From assembly GCA_030433355.1 (NCBI GenBank), contig JAUIMG010000002.1, positions 1 through 64,000 on the forward strand: 64,000 nt of DNA. Reading direction: 5' to 3'. This DNA comes from Bacteroidia bacterium (lineage in GTDB: Bacteria > Bacteroidota > Bacteroidia > Flavobacteriales_E > Vicingaceae). Positions within the stretch are counted from its first letter, which is position 1. Each line of letters starts with the position of its first letter. The notes beneath the pieces were generated by a model that worked only from the letters and a program-made list of their open reading frames with translations, had not been told where the DNA came from and ran no database searches. The position numbers were made by a program, and so were the translations under genes. This document shows, one piece after another, positions 8,751-17,411 of the stretch.

Positions 8751-10301
8751 ATGATACTTACCTCTTCTATAGTACTTATGCTTGATTTACAAGACTATCT
8801 GTTAAATCTCATATTTATAGGGGCTCTGATTGCACTATTTATTTTTTTATATAAAAGAAGATTAAATAGGGTATTTGAACAGAAAGATTTACTTGAATCT
8901 CAGGTAAAACAGAGAACTATTGAAATAATTAAACAAAAGCAACAAGTAGAGAAGCAGAAAAAAATGCTCGAAGAGGAGAAGGAGAAAACAGAAAAACTTC
9001 TTCTTAATATACTGCCAAGGGAAATGGCCGATGAGCTTAAGAACAAAGGGAAAGCTAAGGCAAGAAAATATAGAAAAGTAACTGTAATGTTTACCGATTT
9101 TAAAGGGTTTACAAAGCACTCAGAAAACTACAAGCCTGAAGATTTAGTAGCAGAACTAGATAGCTACTTTATTAAGTTTGATGAGATAGTGAATAAATAT
9201 AACGTTGAGAAAATAAAAACAATTGGGGATGCCTATATGTGTGCAGGTGGAGTACCAATAAGGAATAAGAGTAATCCTATAGACACAACACTTGCAGCCT
9301 TAGAAATACAAAGATATATGCAAGAAGTGGGGGATTTGAAGCAAAGTAAAGGAGAAATACCTTGGGAGATTAGAATAGGTCTTCACACAGGTAATCTTAT
9401 TGCAGGTGTTGTTGGTATTAAAAGGTTTGCTTATGATATATGGGGAGATACAGTAAATGTTGCTGCAGCGATGGAGCAAAGTGGGGAGGTTGGAAATGTA
9501 AATATTTCGGAAAGTACTTATGAGGCGATATCAGAGTTTTTTGTCACTGAATATAGGGGAAAGCTTGAAGCCAAGAATAAAGGAAATATCGATATGTACT
9601 TTGTACACTCTATAAAACCTGAATTATCAATAAATGAGGATGGAATAACTCCAAATGAGGCATTTTGGCATTATGTAAATCTTAAGCTTTATAGTAATAT
9701 CAACTATAAGAACGCAGAAAAATACATTATTAAGAGACTTGAAGGAGATCTACCTAAAGGCTTGCATTATCATGGAATTCATCACACTATGGATGTATGT
9801 GAAGCTGTAGAAAGAATTGCTATTTGGGAAGGCGTTAAAGGCGAAGAGCTATATTTATTAAAAACAGCAGCCTTATTTCATGATGCTGGTTTTATTCACT
9901 CTTATGAAAGCAACGAACCTATTGGTGCGAACTTGGCTAAAGAGATGCTTCCAAATTTTGGATATACGGAAGAGCAAATAGATCAGGTAATTGAATTAAT
10001 AGGGGCAACAAAAATTCCACAAAATCCTCAGAATCATTTAGAAGAGATAATGTGTGATTCTGATTTGGATTATTTAGGTAGAGAAGACTTCTATCCTATT
10101 GCAGACACATTGAGAAAAGAATTAATGGAGTTTGGAAAAATTGAAGATGATCCAAAAAAGTGGATAGAAATGAATATTGGCTTTTTATCAAGCCATAAGT
10201 ACTTTACAGAGTCATCTAAAAAAAGAAGAGAACCAAGTAAGCAGTTAAGAATTGAAGAATTAAAAGAAAAGATTAAAGAACTTGAATCATCTAATTCTTA
10301 A
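8751..10301 (+). CDS. Membrane-anchored class III nucleotide cyclase fused to HD domain
   Basis: In this 516-residue protein a single membrane segment (~17-36) is followed by a long charged coiled coil (~38-85), a class III adenylyl/guanylyl cyclase domain (~105-285) and an HD-type domain (~335-480). The metal-binding aspartates are D116 (FTDFKGFT) and D160 (TIGDAYM). The purine-selecting pair K156 and D229 is the adenylate type. The transition-state asparagine is present (N236), but the arginine four residues later is alanine (A240, in VNVAAAME). The HD domain keeps H344/H345, H377-D378 and later aspartates near 438-440, as in metal-dependent phosphohydrolases. The protein might both make and break a cyclic nucleotide, or be a regulatory pseudo-cyclase. 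It lies 4 bp after the PorE-like gene and may share its transcript. Confidence 0.8.
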   Translation: MILTSSIVLMLDLQDYLLNLIFIGALIALFIFLYKRRLNRVFEQKDLLESQVKQRTIEIIKQKQQVEKQKKMLEEEKEKTEKLLLNILPREMADELKNKGKAKARKYRKVTVMFTDFKGFTKHSENYKPEDLVAELDSYFIKFDEIVNKYNVEKIKTIGDAYMCAGGVPIRNKSNPIDTTLAALEIQRYMQEVGDLKQSKGEIPWEIRIGLHTGNLIAGVVGIKRFAYDIWGDTVNVAAAMEQSGEVGNVNISESTYEAISEFFVTEYRGKLEAKNKGNIDMYFVHSIKPELSINEDGITPNEAFWHYVNLKLYSNINYKNAEKYIIKRLEGDLPKGLHYHGIHHTMDVCEAVERIAIWEGVKGEELYLLKTAALFHDAGFIHSYESNEPIGANLAKEMLPNFGYTEEQIDQVIELIGATKIPQNPQNHLEEIMCDSDLDYLGREDFYPIADTLRKELMEFGKIEDDPKKWIEMNIGFLSSHKYFTESSKKRREPSKQLRIEELKEKIKELESSNS

Positions 10302-10351
10302 GATTTTACAATAAAAATATCCAAACTATAAAAATTATTAATTTAGTATGT

Positions 10352-10359
10352 TATATTTG
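10352..10359 (+). promoter_or_regulatory. Possible -7 element (TATATTTG)
   Basis: TATATTTG matches the Bacteroidota -7 consensus TAnnTTTG and lies about 78 bp upstream of the secreted-protein gene at 10437. No convincing TTTG -33 element was found at the right distance. The 135-bp gap shows nothing else recognisable. Confidence 0.35.
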
Positions 10360-10436
10360 AGATATCATAGTAGATTCGTTAACAAGCTTCTGTGGTGAGT
10401 CTTAAAGTTTAAAATACTTCGAGAAAAATTAAAAAT

Positions 10437-11231
10437 ATGAAACAACTTCAACTATTACTTCTTAGCTTTTTCATGCTAACTGCTGGGTATTCAAATGCAG
10501 GTATGATAGTCTTAGAGGGAAAATATATGGGGAAAAATATATTTGTAAAAAATCCTTTTGGAGGAGCAGGAGTTGGGTTTTGTGTCTTTGAAGTTACTGT
10601 AAATGGGAATTTATCACCAGATGAGGTGAACCAAAGTGCTTTTGAGATTGATTTTGGTAACCACAATTTAAAAATTGGCGATAAAGTCGTTATCAATATT
10701 AAGCATAAAGATGATTGTGCTCCAGAAGTATTAAATGCCGAAGTATTGAAGCCAAAAAGTACTTTCAATACGAAGAGAATTGTTTTTAAAGATGATGGGG
10801 TTTTAGAATGGACTACAGATAATGAAAATGGTTCTATTGATTATATAGTAGAACAATTTAGATGGAATAAGTGGATTAAAGTAGGAGAAGTTAAAGGCAT
10901 TGGAACACCAGGAGCTCATACATATTCTTACAAAGTTACTCCGCATAGTGGTGAAAATAAAGCTAGAGTTAAGCAAATTGATTTTACAGGTAAGCCTAGA
11001 TATTCTAAATCTGCTGAATACTCTTCATCAGTGCCAGCCATAGCTTTAGAGGATACTAAAATTAAAGATATAGTTAAGTTTCAAGGAGGAGAAACCCTTT
11101 ATGAAATTTATGATAAATACGGAACTATCGTTAAGAAAGGATATGGAGAGTCAGCAGATGTTTCTTCTTTCGATAAGGGTCTTTATTATGTTAGCTACGA
11201 TAACAAAACAGAAGAAGTTCAAATTAGGTAA
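10437..11231 (+). CDS. Secreted protein of unknown function with probable T9SS-like C-terminus
   Basis: This 264-residue protein has a clear signal peptide (LLLLSFFMLTAGYSNA, cleavage near residue 21). The N-terminal half looks like a small beta domain with two cysteines (VGFCVFEV and KDDCAPEV) that could form a disulfide. The centre (~115-195) resembles a fibronectin-like sandwich (VLEWTTDNENGSIDYIVEQ). The last ~50 residues (GGETLYEIYDKYGTIVKKG, FDKGLYYVSYDN, ending EEVQIR) look like a type A T9SS sorting domain, though they lack the classic PNP motif. No catalytic motif is seen. It appears to be monocistronic, with a terminator directly after the stop. Confidence 0.6.
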   Translation: MKQLQLLLLSFFMLTAGYSNAGMIVLEGKYMGKNIFVKNPFGGAGVGFCVFEVTVNGNLSPDEVNQSAFEIDFGNHNLKIGDKVVINIKHKDDCAPEVLNAEVLKPKSTFNTKRIVFKDDGVLEWTTDNENGSIDYIVEQFRWNKWIKVGEVKGIGTPGAHTYSYKVTPHSGENKARVKQIDFTGKPRYSKSAEYSSSVPAIALEDTKIKDIVKFQGGETLYEIYDKYGTIVKKGYGESADVSSFDKGLYYVSYDNKTEEVQIR

Positions 11232-11250
11232 TTAAGATATAAATTAAATA

Positions 11251-11285
11251 AAACCTTGACTAATCAGTCGAGGTTTTTTTATTTT
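11251..11285 (+). terminator. Rho-independent terminator
   Basis: CCTTGACT and AGTCGAGG pair (one G-T wobble) around a 4-base loop, followed by TTTTTTTATTTT. It lies 20 bp after the stop of the secreted-protein gene and overlaps the leader of the epimerase gene. Confidence 0.75.
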
Positions 11286-11291
11286 AAGACG

Positions 11292-11699
11292 ATGATAAAC
11301 AAAATTGAACATATAGGCATTGCTGTTAAAAACCTTGAGGAAACAGAGAAAATGTATAAGGCTCTATTTGGTAAAGAGGCTTACAAAACAGAAGTGGTAG
11401 AAAGTGAAGGTGTTAAGACACTTTTCTTTCAATTAGGAGAATCAAAAATTGAGCTTTTAGAGGCTACAAACGCTGATAGTCCGATAGCTAAGTTTTTAGA
11501 TAAAAAAGGAGAAGGTATTCATCATATTGCTTACGATGTGGATGATATAGAGAAAGAAATAGAAAGACTAAAAGAGGAAGACTTTGAATTAATTCACCAA
11601 AGCCCTAAGCTGGGCGCTGATAATAAATTGATCGCATTCTTACATCCTAAATCTACTAAAGGGGTATTAGTTGAGCTTTGTCAAGAGAAGCAAAGCTAA
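11292..11699 (+). CDS. mce: Methylmalonyl-CoA epimerase
   Basis: This 135-residue vicinal-oxygen-chelate (glyoxalase-fold) protein interconverts the 2R and 2S forms of methylmalonyl-CoA in propionate metabolism. It has the paired betaalphabetabetabeta modules with the expected metal ligands: His in KIEHIGIAVKN, Gln in FFQLGE, His in IHHIAYDVDD and Glu in VLVELCQ. The ATG at 11292 is chosen because a TTG start upstream would lie inside the terminator and add residues that do not belong to the fold. It converges on the HAD gene with the stop codons overlapping. Methylmalonyl-CoA mutase genes are not in the window. Confidence 0.88.
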   Translation: MINKIEHIGIAVKNLEETEKMYKALFGKEAYKTEVVESEGVKTLFFQLGESKIELLEATNADSPIAKFLDKKGEGIHHIAYDVDDIEKEIERLKEEDFELIHQSPKLGADNKLIAFLHPKSTKGVLVELCQEKQS

Positions 11700-12328
11700 T
11701 AACCTTCAAATAGCTTTTCTAGTGAACGATTTGGAGTCATATGGTATGTTTTTATGCCAAGCTTTTCAGCCCCCTCTAAATGCCCTTTTGTATCATCAAT
11801 GAAAAGGGTCTTTTTTGGATCTAAATCATTTTGATTTAAAACAAAATCGAATATTTCTAAATCTGGCTTTCTCATCCCAATAAGATGAGAATAGTATACC
11901 TTTTCAAAAAAAGAATTTAAATCTTTTAAGTTAAAAGCACTTTCTAAATATTGACATATCCAATCTATGTGGATATGGTTGGTATTGCTTAAGCAGAAAG
12001 TTCTATGATTTCTTTTTAATTGTTTTAAAATTTGCAATCTCTCTTTAGGGATATAAAGAAGCATTGCATTCCAAGCATCTACTATTTGCTCTTCTAAGAT
12101 TACCGGATGAAATGCTTTAATAGTTTGGATGAATTCCTTAGAAGTTATCTCTCCTTTTTCGTATTTATTAAAAACCTCTCCTTTATTAAGTGAGTTAAAA
12201 ATTTCATCATATCTATCTTTAAAAAGAGCTCTAAATCCTTTATTTGTTGCTTCTAAATCAAGATCGATGATAACATTTCCTAAATCGAAAATGATGTTTT
12301 CAAAATCATTAAGACGAATGCTATTCAC
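11696..12328 (-). CDS. HAD-family hydrolase (YihX-like subclass IA)
   Basis: This 210-residue haloacid-dehalogenase-fold phosphatase has motif I FDLGNVIIDLD near the N-terminus. The first residue of that motif is the nucleophile Asp; as in YihX-type enzymes, the second acidic position of classical DxD is Gly. Motif II is CLSNTNHIH, the motif III lysine is in GMRKPDLEIF, and motif IV is LFIDDTKGHLEGA. A small helical cap lies between motifs I and II. It resembles alpha-D-glucose-1-phosphate phosphatase, but substrate cannot be read from sequence. Its start overlaps the end of the upstream symporter gene by 8 bp, so the two are probably co-transcribed. Confidence 0.8.
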   Translation of the reverse strand: MNSIRLNDFENIIFDLGNVIIDLDLEATNKGFRALFKDRYDEIFNSLNKGEVFNKYEKGEITSKEFIQTIKAFHPVILEEQIVDAWNAMLLYIPKERLQILKQLKRNHRTFCLSNTNHIHIDWICQYLESAFNLKDLNSFFEKVYYSHLIGMRKPDLEIFDFVLNQNDLDPKKTLFIDDTKGHLEGAEKLGIKTYHMTPNRSLEKLFEGY

Positions 12329-13832
12329 TTTCTATTAAATTAATACTTTTTTGAAAATTCCGAGGATAAAGTTTCGTAAAAACATATCCACTTATCATAG
12401 CTAAAAGGAAAGACGGTGCTAAAACATCTAGCTTCTCAAAATATGGTCCAATACCATCCATGTCTTGAATGATAAACTTAAATAATGGCACGCATAAAAA
12501 GCCTGTTATCATTGAAGCAATGGCTCCTTTTTCTGAATATTTAGGCCAAAAAAGAGCTAAAATTATAACAGGGCAAAAAGTGGCTGCAATTCCCGACCAA
12601 CCAAATATAACAAACCAGAAAACGGTTCTATCAGGACTAATCACTGCCACAGACATAGCTATCCCTAATGCGAACAAAGCCATTCCAAGAGTAACCATTC
12701 TCGAAATCCAACTCATTTTATTTTCATCCATTTTAGGATGAAATATTTGTTGATAGAAATCTCTAGTGACTGCTGAAGAAGCTAGTATTAAAAGGGAGTC
12801 TATGGTTGACATAATTGCCGAAAGTACAATAGCGATATAGATGGCAATGATAGTTAACGGAAATAGGTGCTCAATTAAAGTGATTAAAGAGTCTTCCCCT
12901 TGATTACCTAATATAGCTTCCGGGTCTTGACCACTTTTGGTAAACAAATAACGGGCTAATATCCCAATACTTACGGCAGCAAAATCTGTAAGAAATGTAA
13001 AAATTAAGGCTACCCATCTGCCTTTATTAATTTCTTCTTCGTTCTTAATAGACATAAAGCGGACATAGATCTGCGGAGACCCTAAAAACCCTAAACCGAT
13101 CATTGCAAAGCCAAGCATCGTAGCCACCTTCATCCATGGGTCTTCCCCTCCTCCAAAAACAGTAGTTAAGTTTGGGTCTATTTTACTTAAAGTATTTACG
13201 ATTTCTCCACCATTTCCAATAGACCAATAGGCAACAACAGGAAGTGCAACTAATCCCAAGAGCATTAAGAGGCCTTGAAAAAAATCTGACCATACCACTG
13301 CAACAAAACCACCTGTGAAAATGTAAGTGAGAACAATTAAAAAACCTGCTATAGCTCCAGTAAAGTAGTTAATACCCAAAAAAGATTCAAATGCTTTTCC
13401 TGTTACATCTATTTGTGCACTAACGTATATAATTACAAAAACAGAAAGTGCAGTAGCTGCAACAGTTCTTAATAAATGCCCTTTGGCTTTAAAATGACTA
13501 TCAAGAAAGTCTGGGATGGTAATGGAGCTGTACTTATCGCTTAATCTTTTGAAGCGTTTTGCCATTAGAAACCAAGAAATGCCTACACCTAACAATTCTC
13601 CTGCAACTACCCAATAGGCAGAGAAGCCTGCGATAGCTCCCATTCCTGTTAAGCCCAGTAAAAGCCAACCGGACTCTCCTGTTGCTCTTGCAGAAAAGGC
13701 AACAGCCCAATAACCTATTTTTTTGCCGCCAACATAAAAATCACTTAGTCCCTTTATTTTCTTCGAGGCTGCAATACCTATGATGAAGAGTATAATGAAA
13801 TATATTCCTAAGACTATTAGTTTGGTAATCAA
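12321..13832 (-). CDS. Sodium:solute symporter (SSS family, PutP-like)
   Basis: This 503-residue inner-membrane protein has about 13 hydrophobic segments. The SSS pattern is visible: SDFYVGGKKIGYWAVAFSA near residue 30, SGWLLLGLTG, and FTGGFVAVVWSDFFQG near residue 185. It resembles sodium/proline symporters, but the substrate is not certain. The gene starts 4 bp after the decarboxylase stop, so it is probably in an operon with that enzyme; transport of an amino acid or of a taurine-like osmolyte would fit. Confidence 0.85.
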   Translation of the reverse strand: MITKLIVLGIYFIILFIIGIAASKKIKGLSDFYVGGKKIGYWAVAFSARATGESGWLLLGLTGMGAIAGFSAYWVVAGELLGVGISWFLMAKRFKRLSDKYSSITIPDFLDSHFKAKGHLLRTVAATALSVFVIIYVSAQIDVTGKAFESFLGINYFTGAIAGFLIVLTYIFTGGFVAVVWSDFFQGLLMLLGLVALPVVAYWSIGNGGEIVNTLSKIDPNLTTVFGGGEDPWMKVATMLGFAMIGLGFLGSPQIYVRFMSIKNEEEINKGRWVALIFTFLTDFAAVSIGILARYLFTKSGQDPEAILGNQGEDSLITLIEHLFPLTIIAIYIAIVLSAIMSTIDSLLILASSAVTRDFYQQIFHPKMDENKMSWISRMVTLGMALFALGIAMSVAVISPDRTVFWFVIFGWSGIAATFCPVIILALFWPKYSEKGAIASMITGFLCVPLFKFIIQDMDGIGPYFEKLDVLAPSFLLAMISGYVFTKLYPRNFQKSINLIESE

Positions 13833-13836
13833 ACTT

Positions 13837-15231
13837 CTATGCGTTTATGGAATTGAGGTTAAATAGCTCTTCTTTATTCTTTTCTACAAAATCTTCTAGA
13901 ACTTTGAAAAAGTTGATAATATCTTCTTTTCCGTTGTCGGCATTTATTGTTACAAAACGGACAAATTCGTCCTCTTGAAAACTGCCAAAACCAACCATTA
14001 GCTCTGCATGTTTGTATAATAAAGTACAAAGTTTTTCTGCAGGAATTCCTTTATAATTAAAGCAGACAGAAATCGATTTATCGTAGCTGTAAAGATTGTA
14101 ATCAGGATTATTTCGAATATAATCTCTTGCAACATCAGCTAAGTAGAATTGATGATCTACCATATTTCTTAGGCCTTCTGTTCCCAAAGACTTCCAAAGC
14201 GTCCAAAATTTTAAAGCATCATTTCTTCTTCCGCATTGGATTGAGGTTTTTCCTAGATTATAATCATCACCATCCGTTTGATATAAATACTTTGCATCTG
14301 CAGCAAATGAATTACTTAAATACTTTTTATCTTTTGCAACGATAATTGAACACGTAACAGGAGTTCCTAGCATTTTATGTGCATTTACACTAAAAGAGTC
14401 AGCCTTTTCTGCACCTGCTACCAAATGCTTGTATTGGTTGCTGAAGATAACAGCACCGCAATATGCCCCATCAACATGCAGCCATAAATTGTGCTTTTTA
14501 GCAATTTTTGCTGTTTCTTCTACTGGGTCAAAGGCGCCCATAACAGTTGTTCCAGCTGTTACATTTATAAAAAATGGACTATAACCATCTACTTTATCCT
14601 TTTCTATTTCCTTTTCTAATTGATCTATTAGCATCACCCCTTTTTCATTGGTTGGAATAAACCTAACTTGATCTCTTCCAACTCCCATCAAAGAAGCATT
14701 TTTTGCTATGGAATAGTGACAATCAGCAGAAGTGTAGACAATCAACTTATCTTGAACCCCAGTAAATCTAATGTCTTTTTTAAAAGCATCTCTAGCCATA
14801 ACCATGGCAACAAAATTGCTCATAGAACCTCCTGGAGCTATAGTCCCATCAGCATCTTCTCCATATCCAATGAGGTTACAAATTTTTCTAAGAATTTCTT
14901 TCTCTATACCAACCATTGGCCCTGCCACTTTATAGGTATACATGCTATTGTTTAGGATAACCGACATCAAATCTCCTAAAACGGCTTTACTTTTTCTACC
15001 TCCAAAAAGTTGGTTGAAGAACTGATTCGTTGCAGTTCTGGGAGTTTTCATTACAACTTCCTGAAGTTTTAGATACAATTCCTCATCCTCAATTCCATTC
15101 TCTTCTAAACCTAGATCTAGAACTTGAAGTAACTGTTCAGCAGGAATTGGTTTAACTACAGGCTCTTTCTTTTCTGCTTCAAGTAGGCTATTAGTTATAC
15201 TTCTGAATTTATCTAAATCTTTTTCTATCAT
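13837..15231 (-). CDS. Group II PLP-dependent decarboxylase, likely cysteine sulfinate/glutamate type
   Basis: This 464-residue aminotransferase-fold enzyme has the PLP-stacking His172 (ADCHYSIAK), the pyridine-nitrogen Asp254 (LHVDGAYCG) and the Schiff-base Lys286 in SVNAHKMLG. The TPGGSMSN-like phosphate site appears as IAPGGSMSNF (131-140). The NxHKMxG context is closer to cysteine-sulfinate and glutamate decarboxylases than to aromatic enzymes. The cysteine dioxygenase gene on the opposite strand 150 bp away makes cysteine sulfinate the most attractive substrate, giving hypotaurine. Alternatives are glutamate, aspartate or cysteate. The ATG at 15231 is chosen over a TTG at 15252. The symporter gene follows by 4 bp. 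Confidence 0.8.
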   Translation of the reverse strand: MIEKDLDKFRSITNSLLEAEKKEPVVKPIPAEQLLQVLDLGLEENGIEDEELYLKLQEVVMKTPRTATNQFFNQLFGGRKSKAVLGDLMSVILNNSMYTYKVAGPMVGIEKEILRKICNLIGYGEDADGTIAPGGSMSNFVAMVMARDAFKKDIRFTGVQDKLIVYTSADCHYSIAKNASLMGVGRDQVRFIPTNEKGVMLIDQLEKEIEKDKVDGYSPFFINVTAGTTVMGAFDPVEETAKIAKKHNLWLHVDGAYCGAVIFSNQYKHLVAGAEKADSFSVNAHKMLGTPVTCSIIVAKDKKYLSNSFAADAKYLYQTDGDDYNLGKTSIQCGRRNDALKFWTLWKSLGTEGLRNMVDHQFYLADVARDYIRNNPDYNLYSYDKSISVCFNYKGIPAEKLCTLLYKHAELMVGFGSFQEDEFVRFVTINADNGKEDIINFFKVLEDFVEKNKEELFNLNSINA

Positions 15232-15333
15232 CTGCAAGTAAATAAGGCTCAAAACATAATTTTCGAGCCTTTGTTTAAAATCCTTAAATTCGTAATTAAC
15301 CGCAAAATAAGCAAAAAACTAGGCCAAACCAGG

Positions 15334-15361
15334 TGTTTTTCGCTCAAAAAAGCGTAAAAAC
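15334..15361. promoter_or_regulatory. Inverted repeat between decarboxylase and cysteine dioxygenase
   Basis: GTTTTTCGCT is followed after a short A-rich loop by AGCGTAAAAAC, an inverted repeat with one bulge. It lies in the 150-bp divergent region, 22 bp before the dioxygenase ATG. It could be a shared operator or an RNA hairpin in the dioxygenase leader; it has no T-tract and is not an obvious terminator. Confidence 0.4.
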
Positions 15362-15382
15362 GTCAAATTATAGATTTATTAA

Positions 15383-15928
15383 ATGATACATACAGAAACT
15401 ATCAATACTATTAATTATTTAGTAAATGAGCTTAAGAATATAGAAAACGAAGAAGAGTATAAGAAGATTGTTAAAAGATTAGAGATTCCAGTTGAAGAGT
15501 ATAAACCATATATGCATTGGTCAAAAGATCATTACACTAGAAATTGCATAGCCAGAACAGAAGACTTTGAATTAATTTTATTGTGTTGGTCCGAAGGACA
15601 AGAAACTCCAATTCATTGCCATAATAACCAAGAGTGCTGGGTTTATGTGGTGGAGGGAGAATTTGATGAACAACGATTTGTAGAAAGTGAGAAAAAGAGT
15701 GAAGACCTGGAAGTAGATGCTGAACTACAGTTAGAAGTAGATGGGGTGTCTTATATGAATGACGATATGGGGTATCATAGTCTGGCAAATATTTCAGATG
15801 GCAGAGCCATGAGTTTACATTTATATATGAACCCTATTGACGAGTGTAGTATTTACAACGAAGAAAGCGGAGAGTTCCAATGGAAAACAATGAAGTATGA
15901 TTCTTTCAAGGGAGAAAAAATTAGTTAA
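15383..15928 (+). CDS. Cysteine dioxygenase
   Basis: This 181-residue cupin oxidises cysteine to cysteine sulfinate with non-haem iron. All key residues can be aligned with the mammalian enzyme: iron ligands H78 and H80 (PIHCHNNQECW) and H132 (GYHSLANIS); the substrate-carboxylate Arg53 (HYTRN); and H146 and Tyr148 (SLHLY). Cys85 is at the position of the mammalian cysteine that cross-links to this tyrosine; many bacterial homologues have Gly there. The product is the natural substrate of cysteine sulfinate decarboxylase, which fits the divergent PLP decarboxylase. The 3' end overlaps the convergent photolyase gene by 8 bp. Confidence 0.9.
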   Translation: MIHTETINTINYLVNELKNIENEEEYKKIVKRLEIPVEEYKPYMHWSKDHYTRNCIARTEDFELILLCWSEGQETPIHCHNNQECWVYVVEGEFDEQRFVESEKKSEDLEVDAELQLEVDGVSYMNDDMGYHSLANISDGRAMSLHLYMNPIDECSIYNEESGEFQWKTMKYDSFKGEKIS

Positions 15929-17411
15929 TATTATATAGACTTTTTAAGAACTTTTCAGCTTCAATATGGTGACTTTGTTTTTTGCTTTGTTCCATTTTAT
16001 CGAAGGTTCTTACTAACATACCCAACCTTGGATTAGAGTTAAAGAAGTCTCTATGAACATCCATAAACCTCCAGAATAAGCCATCCCAAGTTTTTTGCCA
16101 TTCCCCTTTAGAATAGTTGCTCATTTTTAAAATATAATTACTACCGCTTATGTATGGCTTAGTAGCAAATAGTCCCCCATCGGCAAATTGACTCATTCCG
16201 TAAACGTTTGGAACCATTACCCAATCATAGGCATCAATAAATAATTCCATAAACCACTGATATACTTCATTTGGATCAAATTCGCAGAGTAGCATAAAGT
16301 TTCCTAAAACCATTAAGCGCTCAATATGATGACAATAGCCTGTTTTTAGAATCTCTTTAATCACTTCATCTAAAGGATCTATCCCGGTAGTTCCATTATA
16401 AAAACTTTTTGGAATTTTTCTATCAAAACCCCAATAATTGCTAGTTCTTTCTTCTGTGCCTTTTACTTCATAAATACCTCTTATAAACTCCCTCCATCCT
16501 ATAATTTGTCTTACAAATCCTTCGGTAGAATTTAAAGGAATATTGTTTTTTTTATAATAGCTTATGGTTTTTTGAATTATATCTTTAGGTGTTATAAGGC
16601 CGGTGTTTAAGAGTGGACTTAATACACTATGATTAAGAATGCTTTCTCCTTTTACGATAGCATCTTCATAATCTCCAAATTCTTCAAATCTATTTTGAAG
16701 AAATTGTTCTAACCATTTCGAAGACTCTTGATGATCGATGGGGTATAAAGGGGTGTCGCTAAGGCTTCCATAGTTGTCTTGGAAGTGTTGATTTACATAA
16801 TCGATAGCTTCTAGGTAAAATGAGTTTTGTTTAGGGAATTTGATTGCAGGAGGTGTTTTCTTAGCGGGGTATTTTTTTCTATTATCTCCATCAAAGCTCC
16901 ATTTTCCTCCTTCTGGACCTCCGTCTTTATTTAATAAGATGCTTAGTCTTTCTCTCTGTTCTTTGTAAAAGCTAGTTTGGAAAAACTTCTTCTTTGTAGG
17001 TTTAAAAAAATTGCTATTATCTGCCTTAGAATTTATAAAGGAAGGATTTGGTAGTTGCTCCAAATCAATATTTTCTTTTACAGCTTGTCTTTTTATTCTT
17101 CGATCTAAAAGGTAATCGGTGGGATCTATATATAGGATTTTATTGTAGCCTTGCTCCTTTAAGAAGGGAATTAGTCTCCTAATATCTGACTCTGGAGATT
17201 TAGCTTGTATATATTGAACCTTCTTTTTATTTTTTGTTAAATAGTGGGCATAGCATTTCATGCTAGCTCTATGAAAAGCTAGTTTTTGTTTGTGAAAGGG
17301 GTATTGACTAAAGAAGAGATATTCTTCTATTAGAAAAATTGGATAGTCCCTTTCTAAAATAGGATTGGTCTCAAATAGCTGATGCGGAAAAATTAAAGAT
17401 GCTGTTTTCAT
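15921..17411 (-). CDS. PhrB-like photolyase/cryptochrome-related protein apparently lacking Fe-S cysteines
   Basis: This 496-residue protein has an N-terminal photolyase-related domain ([12 protein letters not shown], residues 5-16, with IYPTDY-like [13 protein letters not shown]) and a C-terminal FAD-binding helical domain ([63 protein letters not shown]). This is the FeS-BCP/(6-4) photolyase (PhrB) family. The family usually has cysteines for a [4Fe-4S] cluster after the KPYISGSNY motif; here the segment at 418-447 ([18 protein letters not shown]) has none. It is the last gene of the photolyase operon, its ATG overlapping the stop of the DUF2256 gene (ATGA). It is either a photolyase without the cluster or a light sensor. 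Confidence 0.85.
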   Translation of the reverse strand: MKTASLIFPHQLFETNPILERDYPIFLIEEYLFFSQYPFHKQKLAFHRASMKCYAHYLTKNKKKVQYIQAKSPESDIRRLIPFLKEQGYNKILYIDPTDYLLDRRIKRQAVKENIDLEQLPNPSFINSKADNSNFFKPTKKKFFQTSFYKEQRERLSILLNKDGGPEGGKWSFDGDNRKKYPAKKTPPAIKFPKQNSFYLEAIDYVNQHFQDNYGSLSDTPLYPIDHQESSKWLEQFLQNRFEEFGDYEDAIVKGESILNHSVLSPLLNTGLITPKDIIQKTISYYKKNNIPLNSTEGFVRQIIGWREFIRGIYEVKGTEERTSNYWGFDRKIPKSFYNGTTGIDPLDEVIKEILKTGYCHHIERLMVLGNFMLLCEFDPNEVYQWFMELFIDAYDWVMVPNVYGMSQFADGGLFATKPYISGSNYILKMSNYSKGEWQKTWDGLFWRFMDVHRDFFNSNPRLGMLVRTFDKMEQSKKQSHHIEAEKFLKSLYNIN

